A DNA stretch of 64,000 bases from Ehretia macrophylla. Taxonomy: Eukaryota > Streptophyta > Magnoliopsida > Boraginales > Ehretiaceae. The DNA lies in assembly GCA_037974665.1 (NCBI GenBank), contig CM075764.1, forward strand, positions 81,057,825 through 81,121,824. The letters are read 5' to 3'. Below are positions 33,749 through 45,536 of the stretch, piece by piece. The position numbers and the translations under genes are program-made. Below the pieces are notes generated by a model that was given only the letters and a program-made list of their open reading frames with translations, searched no databases and was not told the DNA's origin. Within the stretch, counting starts at the first letter, position 1, and each line of letters begins with the position of its first letter.

Positions 33749-36700
33749 TATTAGAATGCATAAGCTGGGATAGGTTTCTCGGTCTGTGGGTAGAGGTATA
33801 TTATGTGATTGCGTGATTGCATGAATCAGTGATTCTTTGATTGACCAAGTGAAAATGGAACTAGTAATGAACATGCTAGCATGGAAATAGAATGTGAAAG
33901 GTCTTTTAAGAGTTAATGATTAAATATGGAAAGTCTAGAATGTAAAGTATGGTTAAGTGACTTATATGTATCTCTTTTGTATGAAATACTCTTTTGATCT
34001 TATATGTGACTTTATGTGAATTAATTTGAACTTCTTCTTTTATGCTTTACTTGTAAACTACATATATACCTGTCATAACACTTTGCATTCTAGCTGCTTG
34101 AGATGGGGCCTCATCGACAGAACAGAAATCAGAATGTTGGAAATGAAGAGGTTGATCAACGAACAATTAATGCTCAGTTGACCACGGCAATAGGACAGAT
34201 TGCTCAGGTACTACAGAGGCAGGGAGGAAATGTCCTTGGGGGTATTCCAGTTCAGGGCCAGGCTAGAGCAGAGGGCAGTGGTAGTAACTACCTTGAAAAT
34301 TTTCTACACCGTGGTCCTTCTAGTTTCTTTGGGGAGCCAGATGACATGCAAGCTGAATAGTGGTTGAACAAAGTAGAGAAGATTCTTACAGGCCTCGAGT
34401 ATTCTGATGCGAGGTAGGTTGCATGTGCTAAATTTTTGCTCAAGGGAGATGCCGAGCAATGGTGGTACACTGTTAAATCCCGGTGGGAGACAGAGGTTAT
34501 ACCTCGGACTTGGGATGAGTTTGTTAGAGAGTTCCAAGAGAAGTACATCACAGAAATAGCTATTGAAAGGCGAGAGTAGGAGTTCATTAATTTGAAACAA
34601 GGTAACATGACCGTTGATTAGTATGATGCTGCATTCACTTGCCTATCCCGTTATGTGCCTGCACTAGTCTAGCCAGAGAACAAGAGAATCCAAAAGTTTG
34701 TTATGGGGTTGAGGCTCGATATTTCATTGAATATGTCTACTCAAGACTATCATTCTTATGCAGCAGCTGTCAGGATAGCTGCCAGGTACGAGAAATGCAA
34801 GGCAGACCTATTTGGAGAACCGAGCCAGCTGAGTAAACGGCCACACCAGACTCAGAGTCAGGGGTTTCAGAGGCAGACTGTTTCAGTTGGTCAGAGTCAG
34901 TAGCCGAGGCAAACTCAGAGTTACACCGAGCCTACTCAAACTCAAGCACGACCAGTTCAGAGTCAGATTCAAGGGCAGTCTCATCTAGTTGTAGCTCGAT
35001 CTCAGTAGGGTAGTTCAGCTACCTCTTCTTACAAAGCTCATTCGGGAGGCACTGTTGCAAGACGTCACCAGCATGCAGCTTCTATCAACGTCAAGGCCAT
35101 ACAGAAGAGATCTGCTGGAGGAAATTAATCAGGTGTACAGGTTGCGGGAGTCACTAGCACAGGGTTAAAGACTGCTTGAAATTCAAGAACACCAGAGGTC
35201 AGACATCTGGTAAGGGTTCTCAGAACAGGGCTCCAACTACAGCACCAGCGCCACGGGGAGCAAGCCCGAGTATTTGTTTTGGATGTAAAGGAGCTTCCAG
35301 ATACGACTGCTGTGGTAGAATGTATTTTTCTTCTCAATAATAAATCAGTTACAGTTTTAATTAATACTGGGGCTGCACACTCATTTATCACACTTATGTG
35401 TGCTCAATCTTCTACATTGAAAATTGAAAAGTTGCCTTATAAGATTGAGGTAGGTTCACCAGTGGGCATTAAAATTTTCATTGAATCTGTGTGTAAAACT
35501 TGTGAATTGTGCATTGGGGGTCGAGTCTTTCCTGTTGATTTGATTATCTTGCCTTTTAAGGACTTTGAAATAATTCTTAGAATGGACTGGTTAAGTAAAT
35601 ATTATACTTATCTAGATTGTAGAAGAAAAATTGTGAAGCTAAAAATGCCTAATCAACCCGTAATGGAGATTGTAGGTAGTCGTAAATCTACGGGTACTCG
35701 TATAATTTCTTCTCTTAAGGTGACCTAAATGCTGGGTAGAGGTTCTAATGCTTATTTGGCTTATTTGACTAATCAACCTACGGATAAGCTAAAACTGAAT
35801 GATGTGCCTATTGTGAGAGAGTTTCCGGGGGTCTTTCTTGAGGAATTACCTGGTTTGCCACCTGATAGAAAGATAGAGTTTATGATTGATTTATTGCCGG
35901 GGACTACACCTATCTCTAGGACTCCATATAGAATGGCTCCACCCAAATTGCAGGAATTGAAAGTTCAGTTGCAGGGTTTACTTGAGAAGGGATTCATTCA
36001 ACCGAGTTCTTGACCTTGGGGTGCACCTGTCTTATTTGTTAAAAAGAAGGACGGATCTCTTCGATTATGCATCGATTATCGGGGTCTCAATCAGGTGACT
36101 GTCAAAAACAAATATCATTTGCCTTTAATTGAAGAGTTATTTGATCAGTTGCAAGGCGCTAGGGTATTTTCTAAATTTGATCTAAGGTAGGGTTATTATC
36201 AGTTGCGGATTAAGAAAGATGATGTGCCGAAAACTGCTTTCAGAACTCGTTATGGCTACTATAAGTTCGTTGTTCTGCCATTTGGTCTGACTAATGCTCC
36301 CGTCGCATTCATGGATTTAATGTAGAGGGTATTCCATCCTTATTTGGACCAATTTGTGGTTATCTTTATTGATGATATTCTTGTATATTTTAAATCTGAG
36401 GTGGAGCATGAACAACATCTCAGGATTGTATTGCAGACTCTTCAAGAGCATCAATTATTTGTAAAGTTCAGCAAATACGAATTCTGGTTAAAGCAAGTTG
36501 CTTTTCTTGGTCATATTATCTCACAGGATGGTATTTCTGTTGATCCGGCAAAGATTGAGATTGTATTAGCTTGGAAATAACCTAAAACTGTTACAGAGAT
36601 CCGTAGCTTTCTTGGCTTAGCAGGGTATTATCGGAGATTTGTCAAGTACTTCTCTAAAATTGCTGGGCCTTTGACTCAGCTTACTCAGAAAAAGACGGTG

Positions 36701-38256
36701 TTTGACTAGAATGATAAATGTGAGGCTAGCTTCCAAGAATTGAAGAAGAGATTGACCATAGCTCCTATTCTTGCTTTGCCTGAAGGTTATGATAATTTGG
36801 TGATATATAGTGATGCTTCTAAGGAAGGTCTGGGCTGTGTATTGATGCAGAATGGAAAGGTTATTGCTTATGCTTCTAGGAAGCTGAAACCTTATGAACT
36901 TAACTATCCGTCGCACGATCTTGAGCTCGCAACTATTATTCTTGCATTAAAGAAATGGCGTCATTATCTTTGGGGCAACAAATTTGAAATCTTTACAGAT
37001 CACAAGAGCTTGAAATATCTGTTTTCACAGAAAGAGTTGAATATGAGGCAGAGGTGTTGGCTGGAATTACTTGAGGATTACAACTGCACTATTAATTATC
37101 TTCGAGGTAAGGCCAACATTTTTGCTAATGCTTTAAGCCGAAAAGCTACTGTTGCTAGTTTGATTATCAAGAATTGGGAGGTCATGGAAGAACTTTGATT
37201 ATGAAAGCCTAAGACTTCAAATTCTGGTATTCAATTTGCAAGTTTGCAGATTCAATACCTATTAATATCCAAGATTCGAGAAGCTCAACAGACTGACCCT
37301 CATTTGTTAAAAATCTTAGAAAAGTCAAAAGAGGGAGAGTCGGATTTCAAACTATATGATGAAACTTGATCGCTACTTGGTGTGTGTTATAAATATGTGC
37401 AAAATAACCAAGTTTTAATAACCCGCAAGTGCACGGATCTTCGTAGTGTAGTGTGCTATGAGTGCGGAATCGTACCACAGGGAAGCTCGTTAGTTAGTTA
37501 GTGAAGTAGTGTGAAAGTGTTAAAGCGCTTAAGTGACAGTTCGCAAAGAGTTGAAGTAACGTGCGAGAATGTAAACTAAACTATAACTAACAAAATTGCC
37601 TAAGTTAAGCTAAATAATAGCTAAATACGGAAGAATATCTAGGGATCAAATATGTAAATAAGGCAATTAATGTAGGCTCGGTATCCGGATTCTTAAATTC
37701 TATACAAGAGGTTAAGCTACAAGCATTAACCTAGTCAATTATCTTAGTCTATTAAAATCCCGATTACTAACTCTGATGTAGGTGCCGTTCCATCTACGAG
37801 CGTATAGCCATAGTATGGATCTGTCCTTGCAACCTGGTGTAAAAGGTCTGTTTCAACATAAGTAATCAACATCTCCTTACTAGTCTAGAAACTATGGTCT
37901 ACTTAAAAGCATTACCTATAATTTCTTGGAATCTTTAAGGTCGTCAAGCTATTGATTCACTATTAAAGCATGGATATATGACACGAAAATAAAGCAATCA
38001 TATCATCTACTTAAAAGCATTATGTATGAAAGACAATACTTAATTAATACAAGTCATATATTGCATTAAAACTAAATTATCCGAATCCGAGACCATATAT
38101 TAAAAGACCATTATTTACAATATCCTACCCTAGATAAGAATTCTACTCAGACATAATAAATACGAGTTTATACAAATAAAAGAGAGTCAAGAAAGGCTCC
38201 CCCGTATTGACGAACGCGTATTTCTGAACTCCAGGTCTGAACAGAAATTCTATAGC

Positions 38257-38423
38257 TATTCGGGCAGAGCTTCCCCCCGAATAAGAGCTATTTTTGAGCA
38301 AAGGCTCAAAAATGAACGTTAGGATGTCCGCTGTACAGTAGCTATTCAGGCAGAATGCCCCTGAATAAGAGCCACTAGGCAGGACTTCCTCCGTATATAG
38401 CTATTTAGGCAAAATCCTAAATA
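38257..38423. repeat. Three tandem hairpins with matched arm changes
   Basis: TATTCGGG pairs with CCCGAATA (38257-38264, 38276-38283). TATTCAGG pairs with CCTGAATA (38343-38350, 38360-38367). TATTTAGG pairs with CCTAAATA (38402-38409, 38416-38423). Each stem stays perfectly paired although its sequence changes. Confidence 0.8.
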
Positions 38424-38538
38424 AGAACTATAAAATTAACTTGACAAAACTTGAAAATATTGGAAAAATATCCAAAGCTCTCAAAATTTTGTAAGAAAAA
38501 ATGAAGAGGCTTGATGTCTATTTATAGGAAAATTTAGC

Positions 38539-38609
38539 TACTATTCACGCAGGTACTATTCCCGCAGTTACTATTCACGCGACTACTATTCACGCGATTA
38601 CTATTCACG
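38539..38609. repeat. 15-bp tandem repeat TACTATTCACGCGAT
   Basis: About 4.7 copies of TACTATTCACGCG plus two variable bases. More scattered units, partly joined to GTTGACC, continue to about 38690. Confidence 0.85.
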
Positions 38610-40624
38610 TATTCTGCATGCAGTTTTTACTGTTCACGAGTTGACCATCACTATTCACGCGTTGACCGCTACTATTCATGCGTTGACCAAAAAGTTGACC
38701 AATGCTATTCCAAGTTTATTCGGCGTTCTGAGTCTGTTTCTGCATTCTGTTTGGTCAAATTCTTCCTCTACGGGCTTCAATTCTTGGTCAACACTTGAGC
38801 TTGTCTTTGACTTTGACCGGTTCGTTGACCGCAGCATCTTCAGGCGTTTTTCACTGTTTTGACCCTCCAAACGATGGAATTTGGCTAAAATCACGCCGCC
38901 CACAGGACAAAGTCCTGTGTTTTTCTTAGACTATTGTTTCTACCCGAAAAACGGATATGGTTTGCCAAAAACGGACATGGGTTACTATTTGAGATCATCT
39001 GGGTCAATGCTCTGAATCCAATTTCGTGCTAGTTTCAGCCAAATTTCTTCTCTATGAGCTTCATTCTTCAACTGCTTCTCGTGCTTCCACATTCTTGACT
39101 TCTTGACTTACAATTTGGATTATTTTGGGTCTGATTTTCCACTTTTCTGTGTCATCCTACATTGCATCGAAAATATCAAAGTATTGCAATAATTCCCAAA
39201 TTAAGATGCAAATATAGTACAAATATCAAGGTTTGAGTGCTGCAAATACAGTCACATCAATGGCATTCTTCAGTTTAAAGGTAGAATCTGTATTCCGAGT
39301 TAGCCTTCTCTGAAGAAATATATTCTTACTGAGGCACACAACTCTAAATATATTATCCACCCAAGCAGTACAAAGATGTATAGGGATCTGAAATAGAATT
39401 TATGGTGGAACAACATAAAGAGAGAGATTGCTGACTATGTTGCTAGATGTCTAACATGTCAGAAAGTTAAAGCGGAGCATCAGAGACTTGCAGGGTTATT
39501 ACAGCCTTTGGTTATAGCGGAATGGAAGTGGGATCATATTACTATGGATTTCGTCTCAAATTTACCGAGGTCTTCGAGGGGTAATGACTCAGTTGGGGTT
39601 GTTGTTGATAGATTGACCAAGACTTCCCACTTTAATGCTAAAAAGAAGACTGATTCTCTTGATATGTTAGCGGAGTTATATGTAGAGAATATTGTCAGAC
39701 TTCATGGGATTCCAAAAAGTATTATGTCAAACAGAGATCCAAGGTTCACATCTCAGTTCTGGCAAAAGATTTAGAAAGCTTTGGGCACGATTTTGAGCTT
39801 CAGTACTGCTTATCACCCTCAGACGGATGGTCAATCTGAGAGAACTATTCTAATCCTCGAGGATATGTTGCAAGCTTGTATTCTGGACTTCGGTAAGAGT
39901 TAGGAGAAATACTTGCCACTCACAGAGTTCGCCTATAACAATAGTTATCAAGCTACTATCGGTATGGCACCGTATGAGGCACTTTATGGGCGTAAATGCA
40001 GGTCCCCTCTCTATTGGGATGAGGTTGGCGAGATGAAGACGGTCGATCCTACTCTTTTGCCTGAGTTGAACAAAATGATTGATCATGTGCAGCTTATCCA
40101 AAGAGGATGCTTACAGCTCAGAGTCGGCAGAAGAGTTATGCAGATAGGCATCGTCGAGATTTAGAGTTTGCCTTGGGTGATTGGGTATTTCTGAAAATCT
40201 CTCCTCGGAAGGGTTTGATTTGGCATGACAAATGAGGTAAACTCAGTTCGAGATATGTTGGACCGTTTGAAATCACTGAGAGAATTGGTGCATTGGCATA
40301 CATACTAGCTTTACCTCCTAGTTTGAGCATAATTCATGATGTCTTCCATGTGTCTATGCTTCGAAAGTATCAGCCAGATCCTTCTCATATTCTTGAGCCA
40401 GAGCCGCTAGAGATCAGTGAGACTTTGACTTATTCGGAGAAACATCTGCGGGTTGTAGATCAGAAGGTTCAGGAACTCATGACTCAAAGCATTCTGATGG
40501 TTAAGGTACTGTGGGATCATCACGAGTTAGAAGATGCCACGTGGGAGAGAGAAGATCAGATGCAAGATTACTATCCAGAGTTGTTTGCCGAATCATGTAA
40601 GAATTGTGTGGGCGCAATTAGTTT

Positions 40625-40637
40625 AAGGGGGAGAGGG
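40625..40637 (+). other. Polypurine tract of element B
   Basis: AAGGGGGAGAGGG directly before the LTR start TGTGACACCC. Confidence 0.88.
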
Positions 40638-43134
40638 TGTGACACCCAAGATTTTAACCGTACATCTTTTAACTGTTGCATCCACTATTTGCGCATTTCC
40701 GATGTGCTTTACTTGTTACTTTAAGTGGCTACTATTCATTCTATTTTTCAACTGGTTAATTACCTTGAATTATCATTTTTCTTAAATCATATTAATTGTT
40801 ATAGGAATGAGAAAAATGTGCATTTGAGCTAAAAAGGGCCTAGTGCCTGTTTGGAAAATGATTTATTGAAACTAAGGAAGAGTGTTACGTAACTAAACTA
40901 TGTGTTTTGATTAGCTAACATTAATTTGCGCCTTTAGACTCGTTTTGAAGCTAATTAGACTCATTTTAGTAGACAATAAACATTCTCAACTTGACCCCAC
41001 CCTTTTATAATCAACCCACACACACATAAGTTCATAACTTAACAAGAAAAGAAAAAAAAAAGCTGAAAAATCACTGTTCCAGGGCCGACAGCCTTGTGCA
41101 GCCAAGGAGGAGAAATTTTGCTCCTCAAATCCCCATTTCAAGCCAAGCCAAGCTAGGAGCAAGTGCTTTAGGGTGTTTACTAGCCTTCTACGAGTTCCTA
41201 CGTACTTGGGTGAGGGATTTCATACCTATTTTTGCATTTGAAAAATGTGACAACTTTCTTGAATTCTTAGATTTGCTATCAAATGCTTATGCAATGCTTA
41301 AATATGCTTATGTATGTTGTATATAAGTAGTAGAGACCTTATTTATGCTATTGTTTCATAGTTTAGACGGTTGAAATTGCTCGTTGATTATATGACATGA
41401 ATAGTGATGGAAAAACGAGGGTTTTGTGAAATCGGACCTTATAGCTTGAATCAATGGATCTAATAGATGCTTTAGATGGTAATGAAGGTAGTGTAAAGAC
41501 CCCGTAGGGTTTAATTGCTCATAACCTAACAAAAGTACGAAATAGGCAACTTTTTAGAAGGGGTTTCGGGCTATCACGAATCCGGGTAAAATTGGCCTTC
41601 ATTTTTGGTATTCCTAGGCTATGTAGACTCTAAATATGCTTTGCTAGCTTCCGTTGAGTCCCGGTTGAGGTACGTGTAATACAAAGTCATAATGGGAAAA
41701 TTGGGGCTTTTGTGCTAAATGCAGGAATGTGGGTGACTTCGAGGGTCCTAAGGATGCCTAACGAGTTAACTTGAAACATCTTATAGGCCACTTACTAACC
41801 TAGAACCATAACATGAGTTTGGAAGGAAAACGAGTTAAGTTACAAAGGGGTTTAAGCACAAATTCAATTGTCTCATGCTTCTAAGACCTTGTCATGATTC
41901 CTTGAGTGTTTAAATGTGTTTCCAAGATGTTTTGGAGCTTTTGGTATAGTTCTATGTGAATCTTGATTATGCCCCTTTGTAATCGCTTAGTTAACTATAT
42001 GTTAATGTTTCTATTCTAACTGTTCCGAGGTCAACCGACTTTGTTGATCCTCCTATGTGTTATTGCTTCCATTATTGTTATCGTGTTGCCATTGATAAGT
42101 GCATTGCATAGTGGTTGCGCAACCATAGTGTCAGGGGCAGATGAGTTGAATATCGGTTGGGTGACAACGGGCTTACCAGTGGATATTCAATCTTCATGCC
42201 CTATTCCCTCACTCGCTTGGTCCGGAGATTTCCAAGGGGTGTTGGGTTGTAGGATTATCGGGGTACATCCGGAGTACACCCACTGAAATGATTGGGGATT
42301 TATCGGCATATTGTTCGTGGTTTGTGGCTCGTGGTTCCTGATCGTAGATAAGAGAATTCTTGAGTGTTGGGGTCAAATGTATCGTATCCTTTGATATGTG
42401 TGGTTATTTACTGTTCAAATGCACTTCACTTATTTTTCTTGCTTAACTGGTATAATTGTTGCATTACATGTCCTAGGTAGTCTTTATCCCTTATTAGGCA
42501 ATTGTGGTTGCTCATACCTCACTAACATGTTTCAGGAGACGTTGTGATTGAACCCCAGCTTGATTTTGTTGAGGGTGAAGAACAGGAGGTCCAGACTGAT
42601 CCATTACCTTCATTGCAGTGTCTAATTGCTTGAGGTGGATTTATGGTTCTTGTTGTTATGTGGAGATTCTATTTATTCTACTTTATGTCCTATTTTGTAG
42701 CCTAAGTGTTTATGTACATATTGGTGTAGTTGTAAGCTAGAAGCTAGATGTTTATGGTAGAAGATATGGAACTATGGCATGTAATAACTTATATTTCTGC
42801 TCTTAGCTACTTTGCATGCTTGGGGGTGAATGACTGGTTGAATGGTTGTCTTTAATTTTCTAAGAATGTTCAAATGCTATCATGGAGTGGAATGATAAGC
42901 GGTTTTATAAAGAAGTTGTCTTGTAAATGCATGCTTGTATGTGTTTAACTAGTTGTATTGCTTAGGGCTTGGATGGCCTTGAAGCTAAGTTTAGTTAAAA
43001 ATGGTATTCCTATTGTTGTGTGGCCTAAATTGTATGCTTACAGGTTTTCAGAATGTCCACGGTACAGAGGAAACTCTGTCCGTTTGTCGGGTCTGGACTT
43101 AAACTTTAGTGTGGGGTTGGGTCGAGGCGTGACA
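40638..43134 (+). mobile_element. 3' LTR of element B, complete
   Basis: TGTGACACCC...GAGGCGTGACA, 2497 bp. It contains TGAATAGTG near 41398, a donor-like CTTGG/GTGAGGG at 41209/41210, the palindrome TGGTTGCGCAACCA at 42112-42125, a GC-rich block to about 42290, and an acceptor ending 42535. It is the reference copy for family B here. The right flank starts GTGTG inside copia sequence; the matching left flank is lost. Confidence 0.92.
42536..42633 (+). other. Putative mini-exon in the B 3' LTR
   Basis: After CTCATACCTCACTAACATGTTTCAG, two bases and 31 codons lead to TGA (42631-42633). The peptide is acidic (DVVIEPQLDFVEGEEQEVQT) and resembles those in B2 (32787 leftward) and B3 (23397 leftward), which carry TAG stops. 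The phase is that of family A. Confidence 0.45.
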
Positions 43135-43443
43135 GTGTGGTTTTGTCCATTGATAGTAGCCGATATCTTGTTATATGGTAACTATTATAGAGGCTTTTTG
43201 CACAAGCTTAAAAGAACCTGATCTCATCAAGAGTCCAAACTTGTAAAGAGTCAATTCTAGAGTTTTCTTTCTTGATAAGAAAATGAATTAACAGATAAAG
43301 ATCCTATAGTTGCTTCTATAGTGGACCCACTGATCCTGTAAAGATAGTTACAATTGATCACCGTCTTGGGGAAGATGAGTATATTGATACGAATAAGTAG
43401 TGCACTAATTCTATAGCTGATAGCATTAGTGCAAGTGGGAGAT
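43135..43443 (+). pseudogene. Copia internal 3' end and polypurine tract
   Basis: The last about 300 bases of a Ty1/copia internal region. The layout CAAGTGGGAGAT immediately before TGTTAGGG is the typical copia polypurine tract and LTR start (about 43434-43443). A diverged counterpart is on the minus strand at 60479-60720. No readable protein is left. Confidence 0.75.
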
Positions 43444-44700
43444 TGTTAGGGATATGCCCTAATGCTATAGTTTGAGATGACCTTATTAGGGTTTAATAAG
43501 AATATTTTTACGTGTTTTATACACGATGTTATTTGCAGGATATTCATATTCTCCGCTTCGATATGAATATGTCCCTAATGTTTATCCGAGAAGAAAAAAA
43601 ATGTTCTAAAAGGGTTTAGGATATTTCGCACTTTTTCTTCGATATGAGAAACATTAAGAAACCATTCATAGCCCTTCAGATTATTCAACCGGGACTAGAA
43701 TAATCGAGTACGGGTTATCATATGTTATTACCTTTGATTAACATAGTGATGTTAATGATAAAGGAAGGCGTGCGAAGTGCCAGAACAACATGATGATGTG
43801 GATTAATAAATATATGAGTGATCGTCTGTGTACGAATCGTTGAATGTGATGATAAATAGTAAACTGCATGATTTCAAGTTGCTAGTTTACTATTTAGTTG
43901 GGAATTGTACAAATTAATCCTTAGACTTGAGAAATTACAGCTGTCGGTTATATCAGGGGCTAAATATTGTGTCTGGACAATGCCCATCTTTTATAAGGTG
44001 GGTTACGGCCTTTCGTGTTTTAGTTTTGTAGTATGAACCGACAGGTAATTGTCAAGATAGGATCTGTTAACCTCCGGCATGAGACGAAGTCCTATGATAT
44101 CTGAGATCGGTTGTTAAACGAGGAAGTATTTGGCCAAGGCAAGTATGAAGTGATGGAAATGAGTTTTTCCATGGTAATCATCTCTCGTTTCACCAATTCA
44201 TAGTTATACATAGTATCGGAGGTGGACTTAACCATTTCATGGTCCTTTCTCGATCGGGGCATTCTTAACAGAAGGATCGGACTGCACGCTAATTCTCGAC
44301 GGCTAAATGGATTTATAAAAGATGTCGTCTTCATTATCGTTTGCATTCTCATGGTACGTTTGTTTCTAATGCGTCACTTATGAGCATGAGGGTATTTCGG
44401 TAAATGACAGAGACATTTCCGAAATAGATAAAAGAGGTTTATCGATCCCTCATCGGTACGCGATTATGAATCTAGAAGGTCACACACTAATAAGATCATG
44501 AATAAGTTCACCGGGAGCTTGTATAATGTGGTTGGTGGCTTTAAGGTGTTAAGAGTCATCTATATTGGTATTTGGGCCAAAAATGTAATTTTAGAAAGTT
44601 TTGCTGTCAAATTGTAATTACCAAAACTTTTGGGGTCAAACTATAATTATTGAAAAGTAGTTTCAATATATTTATTCTAATAGAGATTAGAATGGGCAAA

Positions 44701-44750
<50 letters not shown>

Positions 44751-45536
44751 CTATTAGAATGGGCAAAAATAATATATATATATATATATATATATGTCTG
44801 TGTGTGTGTGTATAATGATGATGTAATTTGAGAAATGCCACGTCATCGTCTTACTTGTCAAAAGGTGAATTGCAACTAGATAATTACATGTGGCATATGC
44901 ATGTAGAGATTGATGACTAGGATTGTCCATGTCATCAATCCTAGTCATTTGAATTTGAAATGAATGGATAGGATTCACTTTTGAATAAAGACAAAGGAAT
45001 CTTGACCATTGTTTTTTATAATAAAACCTTCTTGCCAAGTGTCAAGAGAAGAGAGAAGAATTTCATCTTCTTCCTTGAGCTCATATTTTCGGCCACAGCT
45101 AGTTCTACAAGGAACTTTAGCTTTATGATAAAAGACCACATATACATAGCTTTGTGCATTGAAGATATATTAGCACATTTTATATTCAAGGTGGGGTAGA
45201 ACTTTGAATGCTTGGTGGACCAACTAGGGCCTTCAAGTTAGAAGGATTCAAAAGCTTGTCATCATTCTTCATCTTCTCCAAAGTGATCTACAAGTGAGGT
45301 ATACATATGAACCTCCCTATTTCTATATGTATAGTTGATATATATAGCTTGTGTTGATAGTCAATGGACATAATATAAAGTTAGCATGTTGATCCTTGTT
45401 ACAAAACTTGGAAAAATTTTGTTGATAGCCATGTATGTTTCAGTTATATCAAGGTGTCCATGCACAACTTTTTCGATCTTGAATCCAACTTATGATTATG
45501 TTATGACATGATATCTTATGTTGGCTAGTACTTTCA
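43444..45536 (+). mobile_element. Ty1/copia 3' LTR
   Basis: TGTTAGGGATATG...GTACTTTCA, 2093 bp, related to 3600-5973. AT microsatellites at 44704-44798. The right flank CCTTC does not match the left flank GATAT of the other LTR. There is no coding region; 44754-45199 frames are chance. Confidence 0.85.
44704..44798. repeat. Duplicated (AT)n microsatellite
   Basis: Two AT runs separated by CTCTCTATTAGAATGGGCAA. The block TATTAGAATGGGCAAAAATA before the first run is repeated before the second, so the microsatellite and its flank were duplicated in tandem. A short GT run follows. Confidence 0.9.

Larger units (their letters stand above)
37360..39259 (-). mobile_element. 1.9-kb insertion J in element B, probable solo LTR
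   Basis: RNase H/integrase linker sequence stops at 37359 and resumes at 39260. The insert has TG...CA ends on either strand; on the minus strand it starts TGATGTGACTGTATTTGCAG. Near its other end is the block ACCCGCAAGTGCACGGATC, which I recall from abundant plant LTR-like repeats. There is no clear 5-bp target duplication. It holds three hairpins (38257-38423) and 15-bp tandem repeats (38539-38609 and beyond). Frames at 38641-38903 overlap on both strands and look non-coding. Orientation is a guess. Confidence 0.6.
34103..40623 (+). pseudogene. Element B gag-pol (gag, protease, RT, RNase H, integrase, chromodomain)
   Basis: All gypsy domains are present in order. Gag begins at ATG 34103 (MGPHRQNRNQ), with FFGEPDD and the AEQWWYTVK block; no intact zinc knuckle is seen. 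Protease is at about 35280-35600, RT about 35930-36600 with [10 protein letters not shown] (about 36367), RNase H about 36780-37150. A 1.9-kb insertion follows (37360-39259). Integrase has its HHCC domain near 39300-39470 and TCQKVKAEHQ; the chromodomain-like tail ends with VKVLWDHHELEDATWERED. There are about 20 in-frame stops, most of them TAG. Catalytic Asp is Asn in protease (35363-35365), RNase H (37127-37129) and integrase (39730-39732). A frameshift lies near 40110. The element is dead, but complete in layout. Confidence 0.92.

Noticed and set aside
38641-38903. Opposed 73- and 75-codon frames in insertion J
   Set aside because: They lie over TTGACC-rich repeat sequence and overlap each other on opposite strands.
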